A DNA stretch of 64,000 nt from Gnetum montanum (GCA_015680685.1 MNCI01026525.1:419758-483757), one strand, 5' to 3'; counted from the first letter of the stretch, positions 33,050-45,179 are shown. A program made the numbers and translations. Notes: generated by a model not told the origin, from the letters alone.

Positions 33050-34891
33050 TGAAAGTTGGCCCTTGAAGTTCTAGGTTCTTCAACTTTTGCTTTAACTTAT
33101 CAACCCTTTCTAGAACATCATGATGGATTATCTGAGCTTTCATAGGCTTTCCTTTATCCTCATATTTCTCATATAATAAGAAATAGCATAATAATATAGG
33201 AAAATCACAATGTAGTACCTTGTTATTTAAAGGGGTGATGATTAAACTCTATGAAAATTGTTAAAAATCAATTATTACCTTCTCTTGGACCTTAGAATCA
33301 AGATCCTTATCATTGCACTCAATAATAATCTTTTAATTAGGGAATTTATAAATATACTCATTTGGAATATTTTTCTTCATGGTTGAGTTAAGAAACTTAA
33401 CCATTACTTCATACTTTAAAAACTTATTGTTCAAGGTACATGATCAAATCAATTGTGCTGCTTCTCTATGAAAATCCTTCAGGGTCTGATCATGTCTTTT
33501 CTAGAACCATTATTATTTCAGTTATTACCTCTTCTTTCTCATTTGTGCACTATTCTTGCAAGCCCACATTTATGGCGGTGCATAGATTATTAATAACTTG
33601 AACTTGTTTTTCTTTAAGTAAGGAAACAATCATTGATAGCTCAACATAAGGCATTATATATATGTGCAAGGATAAATAATATGCATATGAAAAATTTAAT
33701 TTATTATAGAGGTAGCATGACCTAATTTGTTGTTTTATTTCCTGTTTTACAACTTTAAATTAATTAATTTCAATACTTAATTGCATTGCGAATGTGACAA
33801 ATTAAGGGCTTTCCATGAGGTGTCAACCTTCCTCTCTCACACAATCATATTGGTGGAGATAATCTCTACCATACTATCCCATGGTTCCAAAAGATAAGCA
33901 ATTGGAAACTATCCACTTGAAAATTTGTCAACCTTGCTAAATCTAAGTCCTTGAATATGTAGAGCAATTCTATGTGATTAATATCAATTACATCACTCTA
34001 TCCGTCACCCATCACAATTCTACAGAAAAAATGCAAACACTTGGAAGAGAATTTAAGAAATCTATGACATGCATTATGTTAATATAAGAACCATTCCTCA
34101 TAGTACATCTTCAAGGCAAATGTAACCATCTTGAAATTAACTTTGGATGGATGGAATATATCAAACAAAAATAGTTTTGAGGTAATGAATTCATTGGGAT
34201 TTCCCCTAGCCAATAACTCTAAATTTGATGGATTGAAATTTTTTAGAACTACCTTAAATTCTAGCACAATGTAGGGCTTGATTTCCATCTTATCCATTTC
34301 TGAGTCTAAAGATCATAATAAACCTAAACTTGACCTGTAACATGCTACTAGTAGATTATATAATGAAATTACCTTAGGAGTTAATATTATACTCTATGGA
34401 TGCTTTGACAAAGAACCTTCATTAGTCAACATGATATCCTTCTATTTTAGTATAATTTAACAAAATTAAATAAATAATTTATGTAACTAACCAATATAAT
34501 ACTTTAATAATTGAGGGGTAATCATGAATAAAGTAACATGCAGTAGGAAAATTTGAGAATTCTTACCTAATCACAAGAAATACAACTAAAAGTGCAAGTG
34601 AAGACTATACTGAAATCAATAAATGAGACTAACCCATGATTCCATAAATAGTTATAGTAAGAATGAGCATAATGGAAATGAAGCACTTTAATTTTCATAA
34701 AAACACAAAGAAGATCAGGTATACAAGCTTTGAGCTTGCATTGTGAATGTGCCCTAAGTTGGAAAGCATATTATGCTATAAATAGAATTTTGAATTACAT
34801 GGTGTAATAAATGCTACTAACAATCCACAACCACAAGTCTTTATACTTCATTATTATAGTTCATAAGGGATAGATGGATGAACTAACCTCT
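33050..34891 (-). other. Element A internal region, 5' part, no recognised gene
   Basis: AT-rich. A 72-codon frame at 34297-34079 and stop-riddled Lys/Leu-rich frames near 33650-33060 could be remnants of a gag-like protein, but I find no motif to support that. Confidence 0.35.
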
Positions 34892-34903
34892 ACTTTGATA
34901 TCA
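34892..34903 (-). other. Element A primer-binding site
   Basis: Minus-strand TGATATCAAAGT directly follows the LTR end CCTAACA. It differs from the initiator-Met site TGGTATCAGAGC by three transitions. Confidence 0.65.
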
Positions 34904-35525
34904 TGTTAGGAATTGAGGTCCTTAGGATGAGGATAACCAAGTGCAACTAACAAAAGATTAATATGTAGCATTAACATGTAAATCATGAACATGAGAATAA
35001 ATGGAAGCCATAGTTATAAATATACCTAGGTGTGGAATACACATATTGACTTAAAAATGATTATATAAGGATATTGATTAATGTTAAACATTAGGATGAA
35101 GATAGAAACTTGTATACATCATGATAACACCTCATCATGTACTTAGACATTGGTGGTTAGTAAGTCAGATGATAAGAGTAACAAGATAACTTATGTAAAC
35201 AAGAATATAGAGATAGAGATATTAGTATACATGAAATAGAAAATAAGAGTAAATAATAAGGTGAACAACCATAGGTATTACAATCAATGATTATGATATA
35301 TATATTACACTACTAGGGTGTGTTAGAATGTTTATAGATAAAGTACTCTAGTGACTTCCCTTTAGTATAATACAATTCAGGGATACATCGTATTTAATAG
35401 TCATATCTCTTCTTAACTAATTACTTAATAACTTGATTAGTATTTCTTATGTAAATCATTATGGCTATACATCTAGATATGTATAACACACATTGAGCTT
35501 AATGTTAACACTTACATTTCAATAG
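34904..35525 (-). repeat. Element A 5' LTR
   Basis: 622 bp matching 1114-1818 without the 83-bp duplication; the outer end is blurred by mutation. Confidence 0.65.
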
Positions 35526-35759
35526 AAGATTTAATTTTTAGGTAGATAGTAATCCTTTTATATAAGGAAAATTTTTGTTATGTGATATTTGTTCAGAGTA
35601 ATTCATATTTTCCATTAAATCAAAGTATTCATAGAAGCTTCTATCTTCTTTAATTTCATTATTTTCATTTGATCATTCTTTTCATTATTATTAAGTTCAT
35701 TTTTCATTTGTTTAACTTAAGATTATTTTTTTCCTTTCTCAGTTTCAACACATTTTCCC
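35526..35759. other. AT-rich DNA, nothing recognised
   Basis: T-rich sequence between element A and the first 634-bp unit. Confidence 0.4.
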
Positions 35760-36042
35760 TTTTCCTTAGCATATTTTTTCTTAAGTAGAAAAAAATAAAC
35801 ATTAAAAAAATGTCCTTCATAATGAAAAAAATTTTAAGAATTAGAGAGATTATAATATGTCCTTATTTGAATGTAATTCTATCTACATTCTTTCAATACT
35901 AATTCCTTTTTATAGTTAAGAAGATTAGTTTTAACAAAAAAATATCTAGGAAAACTAAATGGTGTGGAAATAGATTCCAAATGTCTAATGAAACCAATAA
36001 GACTAATAATTTTCTACTCAACTTTTTGAAAAATCAATGGAA
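35760..36042. repeat. 634-bp direct unit, copy 1, first part
   Basis: Matches 54066-54345 (shared TCCTTCATAATGA and TTTTTGAAAAATCAATGGAA). Cut at GGAAG by element E; continues at 53678. Confidence 0.7.
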
Positions 36043-36889
36043 GTGATGAGGAGCTTCCTTGGATTCCAAAATCGAAGCTCACTTAAGTTGTAAAGATTTC
36101 AAACAATACAAAATTGAACCAAAAAAAGGAAAAGAAAGACTTTATTCTTGCTCAAAGAAAATGGAATATAATGTACAAAGGAATGAAATACACTTCTAAG
36201 AACTAAAAATCAAATAATTAAGCCCTCACACCCTCTCAAAATACAAGGTAAATCATTAATGAATGATCGATCACTCATAATGTGTAAGAAGATCTCTTTC
36301 TCTCTCTCCTTAAAATAATTTATTAGACTTGAAATAATATTAGAATTTCTTATCTTGAGTCACCTTGTTCTTTTATAAATTTTAAAGGTGTCTCTTAATA
36401 TTTTCTAACTATTAAAATTCCTTGAAAATCATGTCCTTTTTATGAAAAAATGAATTTTAACAAGACTGTGAGTGATTGTGGCTCATAGATCCCTTGTAAT
36501 AGCCATCCTATGACCAAACTGTAACTCACATTTTGTCACACTAGTAAAAACTTGAATGTTTTGGCCACTATTTATTTGCTAATTATGGTCCACTACAACT
36601 AGTAATTTTGAAATAGTGGATCATTGTGACTCCCAACTTGTTTCTTGACTTAGAAAATGCACACAACATACAATTTGGATTAATTATGATTGACTACAAC
36701 CTACACCTACATGCAAGGCCAAACTAAGGCTCATTGCAACTTGTAATGGTTTTGTAGTTGCCTACCTAGGCTAAAAAACTATGCAAATTATATTTTAAGG
36801 ACTCAAGATCACAAAAATAGACTTCTTATTACTACTAGAATATAAGGAATATGAGAATTATCTCCAGGAGTAGGTTAATGTCCTCATCA
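36043..36889 (-). repeat. Element E 3' LTR
   Basis: Ends are a 9-bp inverted pair TGATGAGGA...TCCTCATCA. On the minus strand it starts TGATGAGGACATTAACC, reminiscent of CRM-type LTR starts. Strongly diverged from the other LTR, so old. Confidence 0.75.
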
Positions 36890-36901
36890 TTTTCTTCATC
36901 C
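36890..36901 (-). other. Element E polypurine tract
   Basis: Minus-strand GGATGAAGAAAA directly before the LTR start. Confidence 0.5.
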
Positions 36902-37199
36902 TTCAAAAGAGACTGATATTAGTTGGGTATTACAGTTGGGATAGCTTCAAACCCCCACAAACCCAAATCATGCTCATGAACTTGAATGGTGCTCTCACAT
37001 CCTTCATCACTCAATGCATCAAGTGTTCATGCATCTTCTTGTCCTCTGTGCTTCTAGCCTCTCTTGCTTGTAATACTGGATTTTATGGAGTTTGACGTTC
37101 TCTTTGAGGACTTTAAGATTATCCTTCAAGTTTTATGTAAGAACATTTCCATGATGAGGGATTAAATTTGAAATATTGAAAAAAAAAAGAAATAGAAAA

Positions 37200-38180
37200 A
37201 TCATTAAGAAAATCAATCTCATAAGCATTTGGATTGATTTTAATCCTAATTCTGAATGGACTAATTTTCCTTGACTTGAGCTTATAGAAACACATATTTC
37301 TTTTCCTTTATATGATTAAATATTTCTTAAAATAATGATGAATCAATAATTCAATTTTCCTATTATCCTCATTAGCCTTAGAAGATATATCCTTTGTATT
37401 TTTCTCTAAGTTAGGCTTCACTTGTTGATGCAAGTGCTTCATTTTCTTAATGAAATCAGAACTCAAAGAGGCATAATCATCAAATTTCTTCAATTCATCT
37501 ATTATCTTTGTTACGAAGTCCTAATTTACAACAAAATGAATTTCACGTATACTAGAGTGGAAAGCATTATTATATGAGAATTTAATATGGAAAAACATAT
37601 TCTTCCATCTTTGTGACTAATTCTCATATAAACATCTCAATACCTTTAGCAATGATCTATTTGTCACTTTAGTTTGCCCATTAGTTTTAGGATGATGCAC
37701 TGTGAAAAATGAAATTTTTTTTCTCAATAATTTTGAAAGAAATCTCTACAAGTGACTAGTAAATTTGAAAATTCCATCGCTTACAGTATGCAATGAAATG
37801 TCATGTAACTTCATAACATGCTGAAAAAATAAATAAGCAACATGAGAAGAATCACTACTCCTTTTACATGGAATAAAATGAGCCATCTTTGTAGATCTAT
37901 CTACCATGATTAGGATTAAACCATGAATAGATTTTTATTTTTGGAATGCCACACAAAAATTCCATAGAAACACTTTTTCAAGGAGCATTTGGAATTAGAA
38001 ATCTTAAATAACAACCATCAATATCTTTTTCATCGTTATGTTTTTGGAAAATATAGGATTTTTTCACAAATCTAACAACATCCTAATACATACATGGCCA
38101 AAGATAGTTCTTCCTAACTAATTTCAAAGTCTTGGTTTTTTTCATATGTATAGCCATTTGACTATTGTGCTTTTCTTCCA
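37200..38180 (-). pseudogene. Element E integrase (heavily degraded)
   Basis: Recognisable scraps in minus frames, in order: DRSTKMAHFI-like text near 37910-37860, HHPKTNGQTKVTNRSLLK near 37690-37640 (Glu expected before VTNRS is Lys), an open 61-codon piece (37493-37308) with a C-terminal region, and KLKSRKISPFRIRIKINPNA near 37285-37235. The GQT..TNRS and KLKSRKI phrases are diagnostic of chromovirus integrase ends. A chromodomain cannot be recognised in 36900-37200. Confidence 0.6.
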
Positions 38181-38269
38181 AAATCTTTGATCTAAAATTA
38201 AATTTGGAAACATAAATTTTCCTATCTTTAAAAGAATATCATTCTTGACATGATATGACTATAGTTTAT

Positions 38270-38660
38270 TAGCCTTTCCTAATAATGAAGAACTAAATTT
38301 TTCTCAAATATCATAAAAATTAGTATCATTAGGATATAATTCGGTAAAGTACTCAAAACCTTTGACTCAACATAAGAATGAGCAATATGAATTCTATACA
38401 AAGCATCAACAAAAATTTTTTTCTTGTTACTTCTATGTTTCAAAATAAAATGAAACTTTTGCAATTGTTCATCCCATTTCATATGGTTAGCAGTTAACTT
38501 CTTTTAAGAATTTAAGGATTGAAGTTATCTATGATCAATCAATAACAGAAATTTAGATCTTAGCAAGTAATTTCTCCAATGCTTGATGGCTTGAAATATA
38601 GCATATAATTCCTGCTCATATATGCTATAATTTTATCTAGATTCATTTAATTTTTAAAGA
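38270..38660 (-). pseudogene. Element E RNase H (C-terminal part)
   Basis: The minus strand gives YSIYEQELYAIFQAIKHWRN in one frame and, in a 67-codon open piece (38482-38279), MKWDEQLQKFHFILKHRSNK then VDALYRI. These are the conserved RNase H end blocks of Ty3/Gypsy elements. The N-terminal part is missing because of the deletion described in the reverse transcriptase entry. Confidence 0.65.
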
Positions 38661-38990
38661 AATGAATTTAATGGGCTTACTCTCCTCAGATAGCACACTT
38701 GCAATAAGCTCTTTCAAAACATCATGCATAAGTCTCATAAATATGGCTAGAGCATGAGATATCCTAAAAGACAAGACTAACCATTCATAGAAATCATCAA
38801 GTGTATTGAATGTAGTTTTCCATTCATATTTTAATTTAATTCTAATTTGATGATAACTACTTTTTAAATCAATCTTTGCAAATATTTTAGCATTATATAA
38901 AACATCTATATTATCATCGATTCTAGGAATAGGAAATCTATACTTGATAATAATCCTAATAATAATCCTAGCTAGAGTCAATGCACATTT
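38643..38990 (-). pseudogene. Element E reverse transcriptase (deleted in the active site)
   Basis: A 112-codon open frame reads IIKYRFPIPRIDDNIDVL, AKIDLKSSYHQIRIK, WKTTFNTLDDFYEWLVLSFR and FMRLMHDVLKEL, the fingers and palm of a chromovirus RT. Where the YxDD active-site strand should follow, the frame passes straight into SEESKPIKF, which belongs in RNase H. A deletion of several hundred base pairs has removed the catalytic motif and the thumb. Confidence 0.75.
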
Positions 38991-39018
38991 TCATTTTATT
39001 GGTTTTATTTTTGAAAAT

Positions 39019-39201
39019 AATAATAACTAGAATCACACATGGAGAAATATATTTCTTGATAAAATCATTGGAGAGTAAGAATAATAACTAGAATGACACA
39101 TGGAGAACTATATTTCTTGATAAAATCATTGGAGTGTAAGAATAATAACTAGAATGACACATGGAGAAATATATTTCTTGATAAAATCATTGGAGTGTAA
39201 G
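39019..39201. repeat. Three 61-bp tandem units inside pol of E
   Basis: AATAATAACTAGAATNACAC starts at 39019, 39080 and 39141; units differ at one to three sites. As 61 is not a multiple of three, the array breaks the frame between protease and RT. Confidence 0.9.
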
Positions 39202-39355
39202 TCACTTGCTTATACAACTCCTTTATATGATGTGGATGCATTTGATAAACTCTCTCACTTGGAATGGTTGCTCTAATCATGAAATTAATTTGATTCTAGA
39301 TGGATCTCATTAAAGAAATCCATTCCAATTTTTCTTTAGAAACATTAACAAATTC

Positions 39356-39730
39356 TTATGCTAAAGATTGCATAGTTGATGGAAGTTTATTTTGAGGCTT
39401 CTCTTTACATGTAGCAATAGTATACATAATGACAAAACCATGTTCATTCTTTTCATGTGCTTTTAGAGATTCCTTCTTACTAAGGAAAATTAAAGAAGCA
39501 TTACTAGAAATGTTTTCTTTATATTGATTCAATATTAAAGGAATCAATTGGTGTATCCCATATTTCCTAGGAATTGAGCACATATTTCTTCCTTTATGAT
39601 ATGTACCCTTGTTATCATAATTCCAAGGTCTACCAAGTATGATATCAATACTATCTATGGGAAGAATGTCACATTGCACTTGATCTTTAAAAGAACCAAT
39701 CTTAAAAGATAAAATGCATCTTTTTTTGAC
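39356..39730 (-). pseudogene. Element E protease region
   Basis: An open 107-codon piece (39679-39356) with LPIDSIDIILGRPWNYDNKG, the block after the active site in chromovirus aspartic proteases (usually ...DIILGRPW). The DSG part upstream is not readable. Confidence 0.6.
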
Positions 39731-41211
39731 ATCTTGGAATTGATCTCTAGAGAGCTAATATACTTTATGAGCTTAGGATGAGGAAATTTCTTCAATTTAG
39801 GTCTATTAATAACCTTATAAGAAATAGCATTCTCTTGTATACACCCATCTATTAGGATGTAAATCCATTCACCACTAGAGAGACATCTAGTCCCAATTTT
39901 ATATAGTAGTTTCCTTAAAGGATCTTAATCAACATTAACATTTTTCATAAATGAATTAATTTCTATGACATCTTCAATAAAAGAGGTATTAGGATTGCCT
40001 TTATTTGAAGACTCCTCTTTATTCAAAGTTTGAAGTTTCTTATCCTTAGAAGACTTAGGTTTTTTTCACTTCCATTACTTACATCTTAGTTCTTCATAAT
40101 TGAAGCACTGAATCTTGGAAGCATTGCCATTTCCTTGATCTTTTATCTTTTAGGAAGTATCTTTCTTGGAATCTTAATCTTTCTTGTTCTTCTCTTGCTC
40201 CTCATATGAATCTTTATTAGCATGAACTTTGTTGTTTTTGCTTTTTTATCTCCTTTAGAAGCCTTGAAGTCTTTGCCTTTAGAAGTATTAAAATCTTTAT
40301 TGAATCCATGAAGTTTCTTCAAAACTTTAAGGGCCAAATCAAAAGCCTCATCCCAGGTTTGAGATTCATAGAAGGTAATATTTTGATACAATTCCTTCTT
40401 TAATCTATGTTAGATGTTAGAAGCTTGTTCATATTCATTCCAATTGACCTTAGATTTTTGAAAAGATTTGAAAAATTATATTTAACATTACTTAATATTT
40501 TTATCAATTTGCCTCATACATTTCAACTTTTGAAGTGCTTTGTATCTATGATGAGTCTTATCAAATCTTTTGTTGAGCATGAAGTGCATAAGAGATTAAT
40601 CTTTGATAGGAGTATCATTGATTATTACATAATAATGACTTCATTTTTCTTACCATACTTGTATCATACCTTCAAGCTTAGTTTCAACATATGATACTTT
40701 TTTGATGACCTTCAACCTCTTCAAGCTTAAAATATTTGTTCATCATTTTAATCCAAAAGAAAAAATATTTTATACTTTCAATTTCATTTTTTTGACTTCA
40801 ACATAAGGCAATCTGAAAACATATTTGAAATATCTAGCAAAAGTCAGCTTAATTTCTTTACTTAGATTTGTTTGAGGATATAAAGATAGCTTCTTTCTAT
40901 TCCTTTTTAGAAGTTGAAAATCTTGAGATTTGTTCTTAATGCTTAGAGCATGACGAGGCTCATCATCTTACTTCTCATAGTCTCCAAGATCTTTATTCTC
41001 AAAAGGAATGCCAACTTCAAGAGGAGGCATGGATGAATGTCTTGAAGAATCTCTTGGTGAAGAAGTTCTTGAGTGATTTTCTTGCCTAGATGCCTTTGAT
41101 GTAGAAGCTTGTCCTTTGTAGCTTTTTAAGTTTTTCCACAATATACCTGAAAGCATTGTTCATGTTTTCCATGTCTTTGGCTAAAGCATGAACTATCTTC
41201 TTTGGAGTCAT
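39730..41211 (-). pseudogene. Element E gag (degraded)
   Basis: A likely start is MTPKKIVHALAK (41211-41209), followed after a frameshift by a Ser/Arg-rich 62-codon piece (41156-40968). Later pieces include a Lys-rich 82-codon frame (40391-40143) with FDLALKVLKKLHGFNKD. Near 40110-40075 text like KIQCFNYEELRCK may be the remains of a zinc knuckle. Many stops. Confidence 0.45.
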
Positions 41212-42481
41212 GATGAAAATGATCTGAAAGTTAAAATTCATAAAGATCTAGTAATAAGAATAAAAGATCAATGGAGCAGGTTCACTTCATTAATGAATCA
41301 TCTTCAAATACTAAATTTAGATATCATGCAAAGAAAAAAAAATTTGCTAGAAAATAAGAACACTAGCTATCTTTAATTAATTGATTAGAAGATTACAATA
41401 GGATTCTCAAATTCCACAAACATTCAAAGCCTATTACACTCGAATGATATTGTGGATCATAAGGCTCTACAACCACACAATAACTACTCTTAATGCAAGA
41501 CATAACCAAAATAGATATTTTGTCACAATCTAAGAATGAGATATCAACATACAAGCAAGACTAGAACATACAAGTCTACACAACTGACCTTGGAGCTACA
41601 AACTCTATCCACTCACTTAATGTGCTCTCCTAAATCTTGCCCAATCTCATTTCATAACTCTTTTGGTCTCATTAGCATCTCTCCCAACAATTGGAAATCA
41701 CAACAATATTTATGGAAAACATGAAGACAAGAAACCTAGAAACCTTTCCCAAACTCACTTTAGGTTCTTTAGTTATTTTCCAAGTCTTCTCATCTTCTCC
41801 TTAGCTATTTCCATCCATTTCTAACCCAACTACCTATTTCCAAAATTGGGATGGATATTTTTGAAAGTTTCCATGGCTGTACAAGTCATTTCTAACCTTG
41901 GAAGATTTCTTGTCTTTGGATGATGTCTCCTCTGAGGCCAAGATGTCTCCTTCATTGGCAAGATGCCTTGAGACATCTCCTACAAGGCCAAGGCAACTTA
42001 TCCAAGACATATTCTCCTAAGCTAAGATGTCTTGGTCAAGACATCAACAAAATTAGTAAAATTTCTCCTCGCATCTCAAGACATCTTCTATTAACTCCAA
42101 GCCTTAGCCAAGAAGTCTTCTTACCTTTTAAGATGTCTTCTTCAATCTTGATACCTATAAACAAAAATGTAAGGAAGAATAAAAGGGATTAGAAGAGGTG
42201 TTTTGACACCAATCAAGAATATTTAAAGGTAAAAAATAAGAATTACTCAAATCTTAGCAAAAATATACACTAAAGATTTAAATTCTAGCTATTACAAGAA
42301 AATGGGTATTCAGATCCATAATTACTTTTCAAATCATTAAAGAAATAAAAAAATTATTATTAATCAAAGAATTTTTCCAAATCCTAAAGGAGTATGACAA
42401 TAAAAAAACTTAAAATTCAAACCAAAATAATAATTTGAAGAGTAATTCATTGTATTTAAGATGAGAATTATTCACTTGAAT
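41212..42481 (-). other. Element E leader, non-coding, with a palindromic-word array
   Basis: No gene. Short plus-strand frames are not conserved anywhere. It contains the AGATGTCT/AGACATCT array at 41895-42155. Confidence 0.4.
41895..42155. repeat. Array of AGATGTCT / AGACATCT words
   Basis: At least eight exact or near copies of GATGTCTCCTC-like words and of their reverse complement GACATCT alternate within 260 bp, so the stretch could fold into several hairpins. Confidence 0.6.
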
Positions 42482-43360
42482 TGTAACACCATGCTAACTA
42501 GGCTTAGGCTAGAAATGTATTACTTAGAGAATATAAAAAACATACAAAAAAACATAAAGATGTTAAATACCAAGAAAAATGTAATAGGTAAGTAGTAAGC
42601 ATCCATAATAATAGGCACATAGCGGTAGAAAAATGCTAACCAAATAGATAAGAACATGTAAAGGAGTGACAATAGCCCTAGGCATACAAAACCTAACTTA
42701 TCTAGTAATAAATTAGTATGAATCTCTATTACCCAAGATAAAAATAACATTAACAAGATACCAAAACATATAGCAGAATAAAAAATATAAAAATTACTTA
42801 ATATGAAAATTACATAATAAGATAAATGCTTCAAAATGTATTGGGCTTTAACAATAGCAAAAACTATGGAATAAAAATAGTTGAAAAGTAACAGATATTG
42901 TTGAAATAAAATTCTTATCCAAGTTAGGCCTACACCAAAGATAGAAAAAATACAAATAAAATTCTCAAGAAAATTACATAGTACAAAAATCATAGCTAAA
43001 TACTATAGCTTAGAAGAGAAATAATAGATAATTGATAACTTAATGGCTAAACTAAAAATGTTCTAAATAAGAATCTAAGCATTAGCTTCTTCATGTAACT
43101 CCTCATCACAACTAAATGAATCACCTAGAAGACATAAAAATATAAAGGGAATTAATCCAAGAACTAAGTAAGGAAAATAAGGTACAAAATACTCCCTTAT
43201 GGGCTTTGGCTTAGGCATCAAGTAGTTGGATAGTTATGCATAAGAGGTAGTAGCAAGTAAAGAGTTAACGTTTAAAAATAGAACACGCATAGATAAAAAA
43301 AAAAAAACCAAATCAAATATCTAAAAAGAAAATAATAGAAAAGAGACTCCACCACCATGT
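42482..43360. repeat. Dispersed repeat I, copy 1
   Basis: Matches 62626-63490 in the same orientation (start TGTAA, then CCATGCT or GCTTAGGCTA; later AAGCATTAGCTTCTTCAT). It may be an LTR or the body of a non-autonomous element; it starts TG but the end is unclear. A 157-codon hydrophobic frame on the minus strand (42993-42520) is not kept in copy 2. Confidence 0.55.
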
Positions 43361-43402
43361 ACTAAACCATACAAAACCAAAACTTCACAAATGATGCTTA
43401 TT

Positions 43403-43595
43403 GAGAAAGGTGACTTGCATAAGTATGTGACTTCTTATTGGGAAAAATGATTTATGTAAGCACTACAAAGAAATATAATACTTACTACTAAATGTGACTC
43501 ACATAGTATTTGGCTCCTTACCAAGAAAGGTGACTTGCGTAAGCATCAGAAAAATTATTTGAATACCCACTAAGAAAGATGACTTGCATAGGCAT
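43403..43595. repeat. Four interspersed 24-bp repeats
   Basis: AAGAAAGGTGACTTGCATAA plus GCAT, with variants, at 43403, 43440 (weak), 43523 and 43572. Confidence 0.65.
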
Positions 43596-44579
43596 TGGTA
43601 ATCCAAATCTAAAGCCAAATAATCTAAATATCTAAATATAATATATCAAAAAAGAACTAAAGCCAAGTAATGTGTTATCAAAAAAAGTGTATAAGATGGC
43701 AAAAAATGCTAAGACTAAAAATGTAGGTTCTAATGACTAATTGAAAAATGTAGAAAAACTATAAAAAGGAAGGTAAGCTCATAAAATCATTCTAATCTAC
43801 TAAAATTGTATAAACATTATCAGTTGCTATTTTCAGATTTTTAGATGTTTTTGAAAGCCCTAGAAACTAATCTTTTTATCATTTTCTCAATTTTTTTATT
43901 GCCCAAAGGTCAAATATCACTTTAAAAACTTTGCTTGATTTTTCAAGGTAATTCAGAAAATGACATTAGTAATGGTCTCAACCTCATGGTAAGGTTGCCA
44001 TGGACTAAAAAGGATGCATAGAGGTATGTGAAGGTGAGTTAAAAAACTTTTTCTTTCAAGCTATTATCATCCAACATTGTTTGAGGGGTTCAAAACATGA
44101 ATTACAGTTTTAAATTCTATTTCTACTGCTAAAAAATTTAGCAAAATGAAAACAAGATGAAAATATGGCAAAACGAGATCAAAGAATTTTTTGATATTCC
44201 ATGCATGATAATAAATTCTAGAAAATACTAGGACTTAGAAAAATGAAAAAAATAATCAAATTTGAACATTATACATTTCATCAAATAGTTCTTGAATAAA
44301 TAGAAATTGGCCAAAACAAATGGACATGAATAAAAATACCAGAAACCCATAAATCAAATAAATGTACCAAATTTACCCTACTTGAAAAGATAACATTATA
44401 GCAAAACATCTTCTTGTATTTGTGATAGGCTCCAAACTTTAGTAAAAATTACAAGTTAAACGATGGGATCTTTATGAAATGTAAAATTAGGTTTGAAACT
44501 AAGATCTTATTAGAATTTTGGTTGACAGATCTAGGTCTAACTCTTCCCCAAACCAATAGCATCGTCCTATCTCGTTCTG
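43596..44579. other. AT-rich DNA up to element H, nothing recognised
   Basis: Probably leader of element E or an older insertion; stops in all frames. Confidence 0.4.
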
Positions 44580-45160
44580 TGTAACAACGTTGCCCCGATG
44601 TTGCTCGGCACCCCGAGGAATTCACTAAGATCCAATGGATCTGGGGCGGAAGACCAGGGGAATACGCCTCCAAGCAAGAAAGCAACTCACAAGTGTGTGC
44701 AAGCAGAAGCAAAGCTTCTGAATGCACATGACCACGCACCTCATGGAGGGAAACCAACTCCAAAACGAGAACCATACAAACAAGCGCACACACACAACCT
44801 TGTAGACAACATCGGTGAGAGGGAAGACGATGCACCTACAAGGGAAGGTGCCTCACCCCCAGGCCCCTCACGATCTGGTACAAGGTGTGGCCTGGCACCG
44901 CACCAAAACTATCCAGTCTTGGTTGCTTACATATCTACGACTGCCGTAGAATCAGGGCCATGTAGTTCTCTAGGAGAAGAGGGGAATGAAGAGGACTTAG
45001 AAGAGAGTGCAACAGGAGAGTGTCCTATTGCTAGCTTGGTACCACCAAGCCAGAGTGGGTTTTGTAACACTTGAGAGCTGCACGAGGGTGCCTCAGAGTG
45101 TTCCATGATCCCCGAACCATGGGGAGAGCCCAAGGGATCCACAAGTTGGGACATCTCTCA
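44580..45160 (-). repeat. Element H 3' LTR
   Basis: 581 bp from TGTAACAACG to GGGACATCTCTCA, so TGAGAGATGTCCC starts the minus-strand LTR. Protein frames seen across it are chance. Confidence 0.8.
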
Positions 45161-45179
45161 CAATCCTCCCCCACATAAA
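45161..45179 (-). other. Element H polypurine tract
   Basis: Minus-strand TTTATGTGGGGGAGGATTG right before the LTR. Confidence 0.7.

Larger units (their letters stand above)
1114..35525 (-). mobile_element. Element A: old LTR retrotransposon, host of the left nest
   Basis: Two copies of one LTR (1114-1818 and 34904-35525) lie in the same orientation. A primer-binding site flanks the right copy on its inner side and a polypurine tract flanks the left copy on its inner side, as expected for one element read on the minus strand. Its own internal DNA is only about 3.1 kb (1819-3081 and 33050-34903); the rest is the inserted element X and its passengers. I see no gag or pol, so it was probably non-autonomous or has decayed. 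No matching target duplication is visible (CTCTC at left, AAGAT at right), so an origin as two separate LTRs is not wholly excluded. Confidence 0.6.

Noticed and set aside
1114-35525. Elements A and X as host gene introns or pseudogenes
   Set aside because: LTR pairs with primer sites and a purine tract explain them better; no exon-like coding was found.
42520-42993. 157-codon hydrophobic minus-strand frame resembling a multi-membrane-span protein
   Set aside because: AT-rich DNA gives Phe/Leu/Ile codons by itself, and the diverged copy of this repeat at 62626-63490 does not keep the frame.
44449-45074. Open frames of 128-158 codons across the H LTR on both strands
   Set aside because: They repeat in the other LTR (50761-51036) because the LTR is repeated, not because it codes; both strands are open at once.
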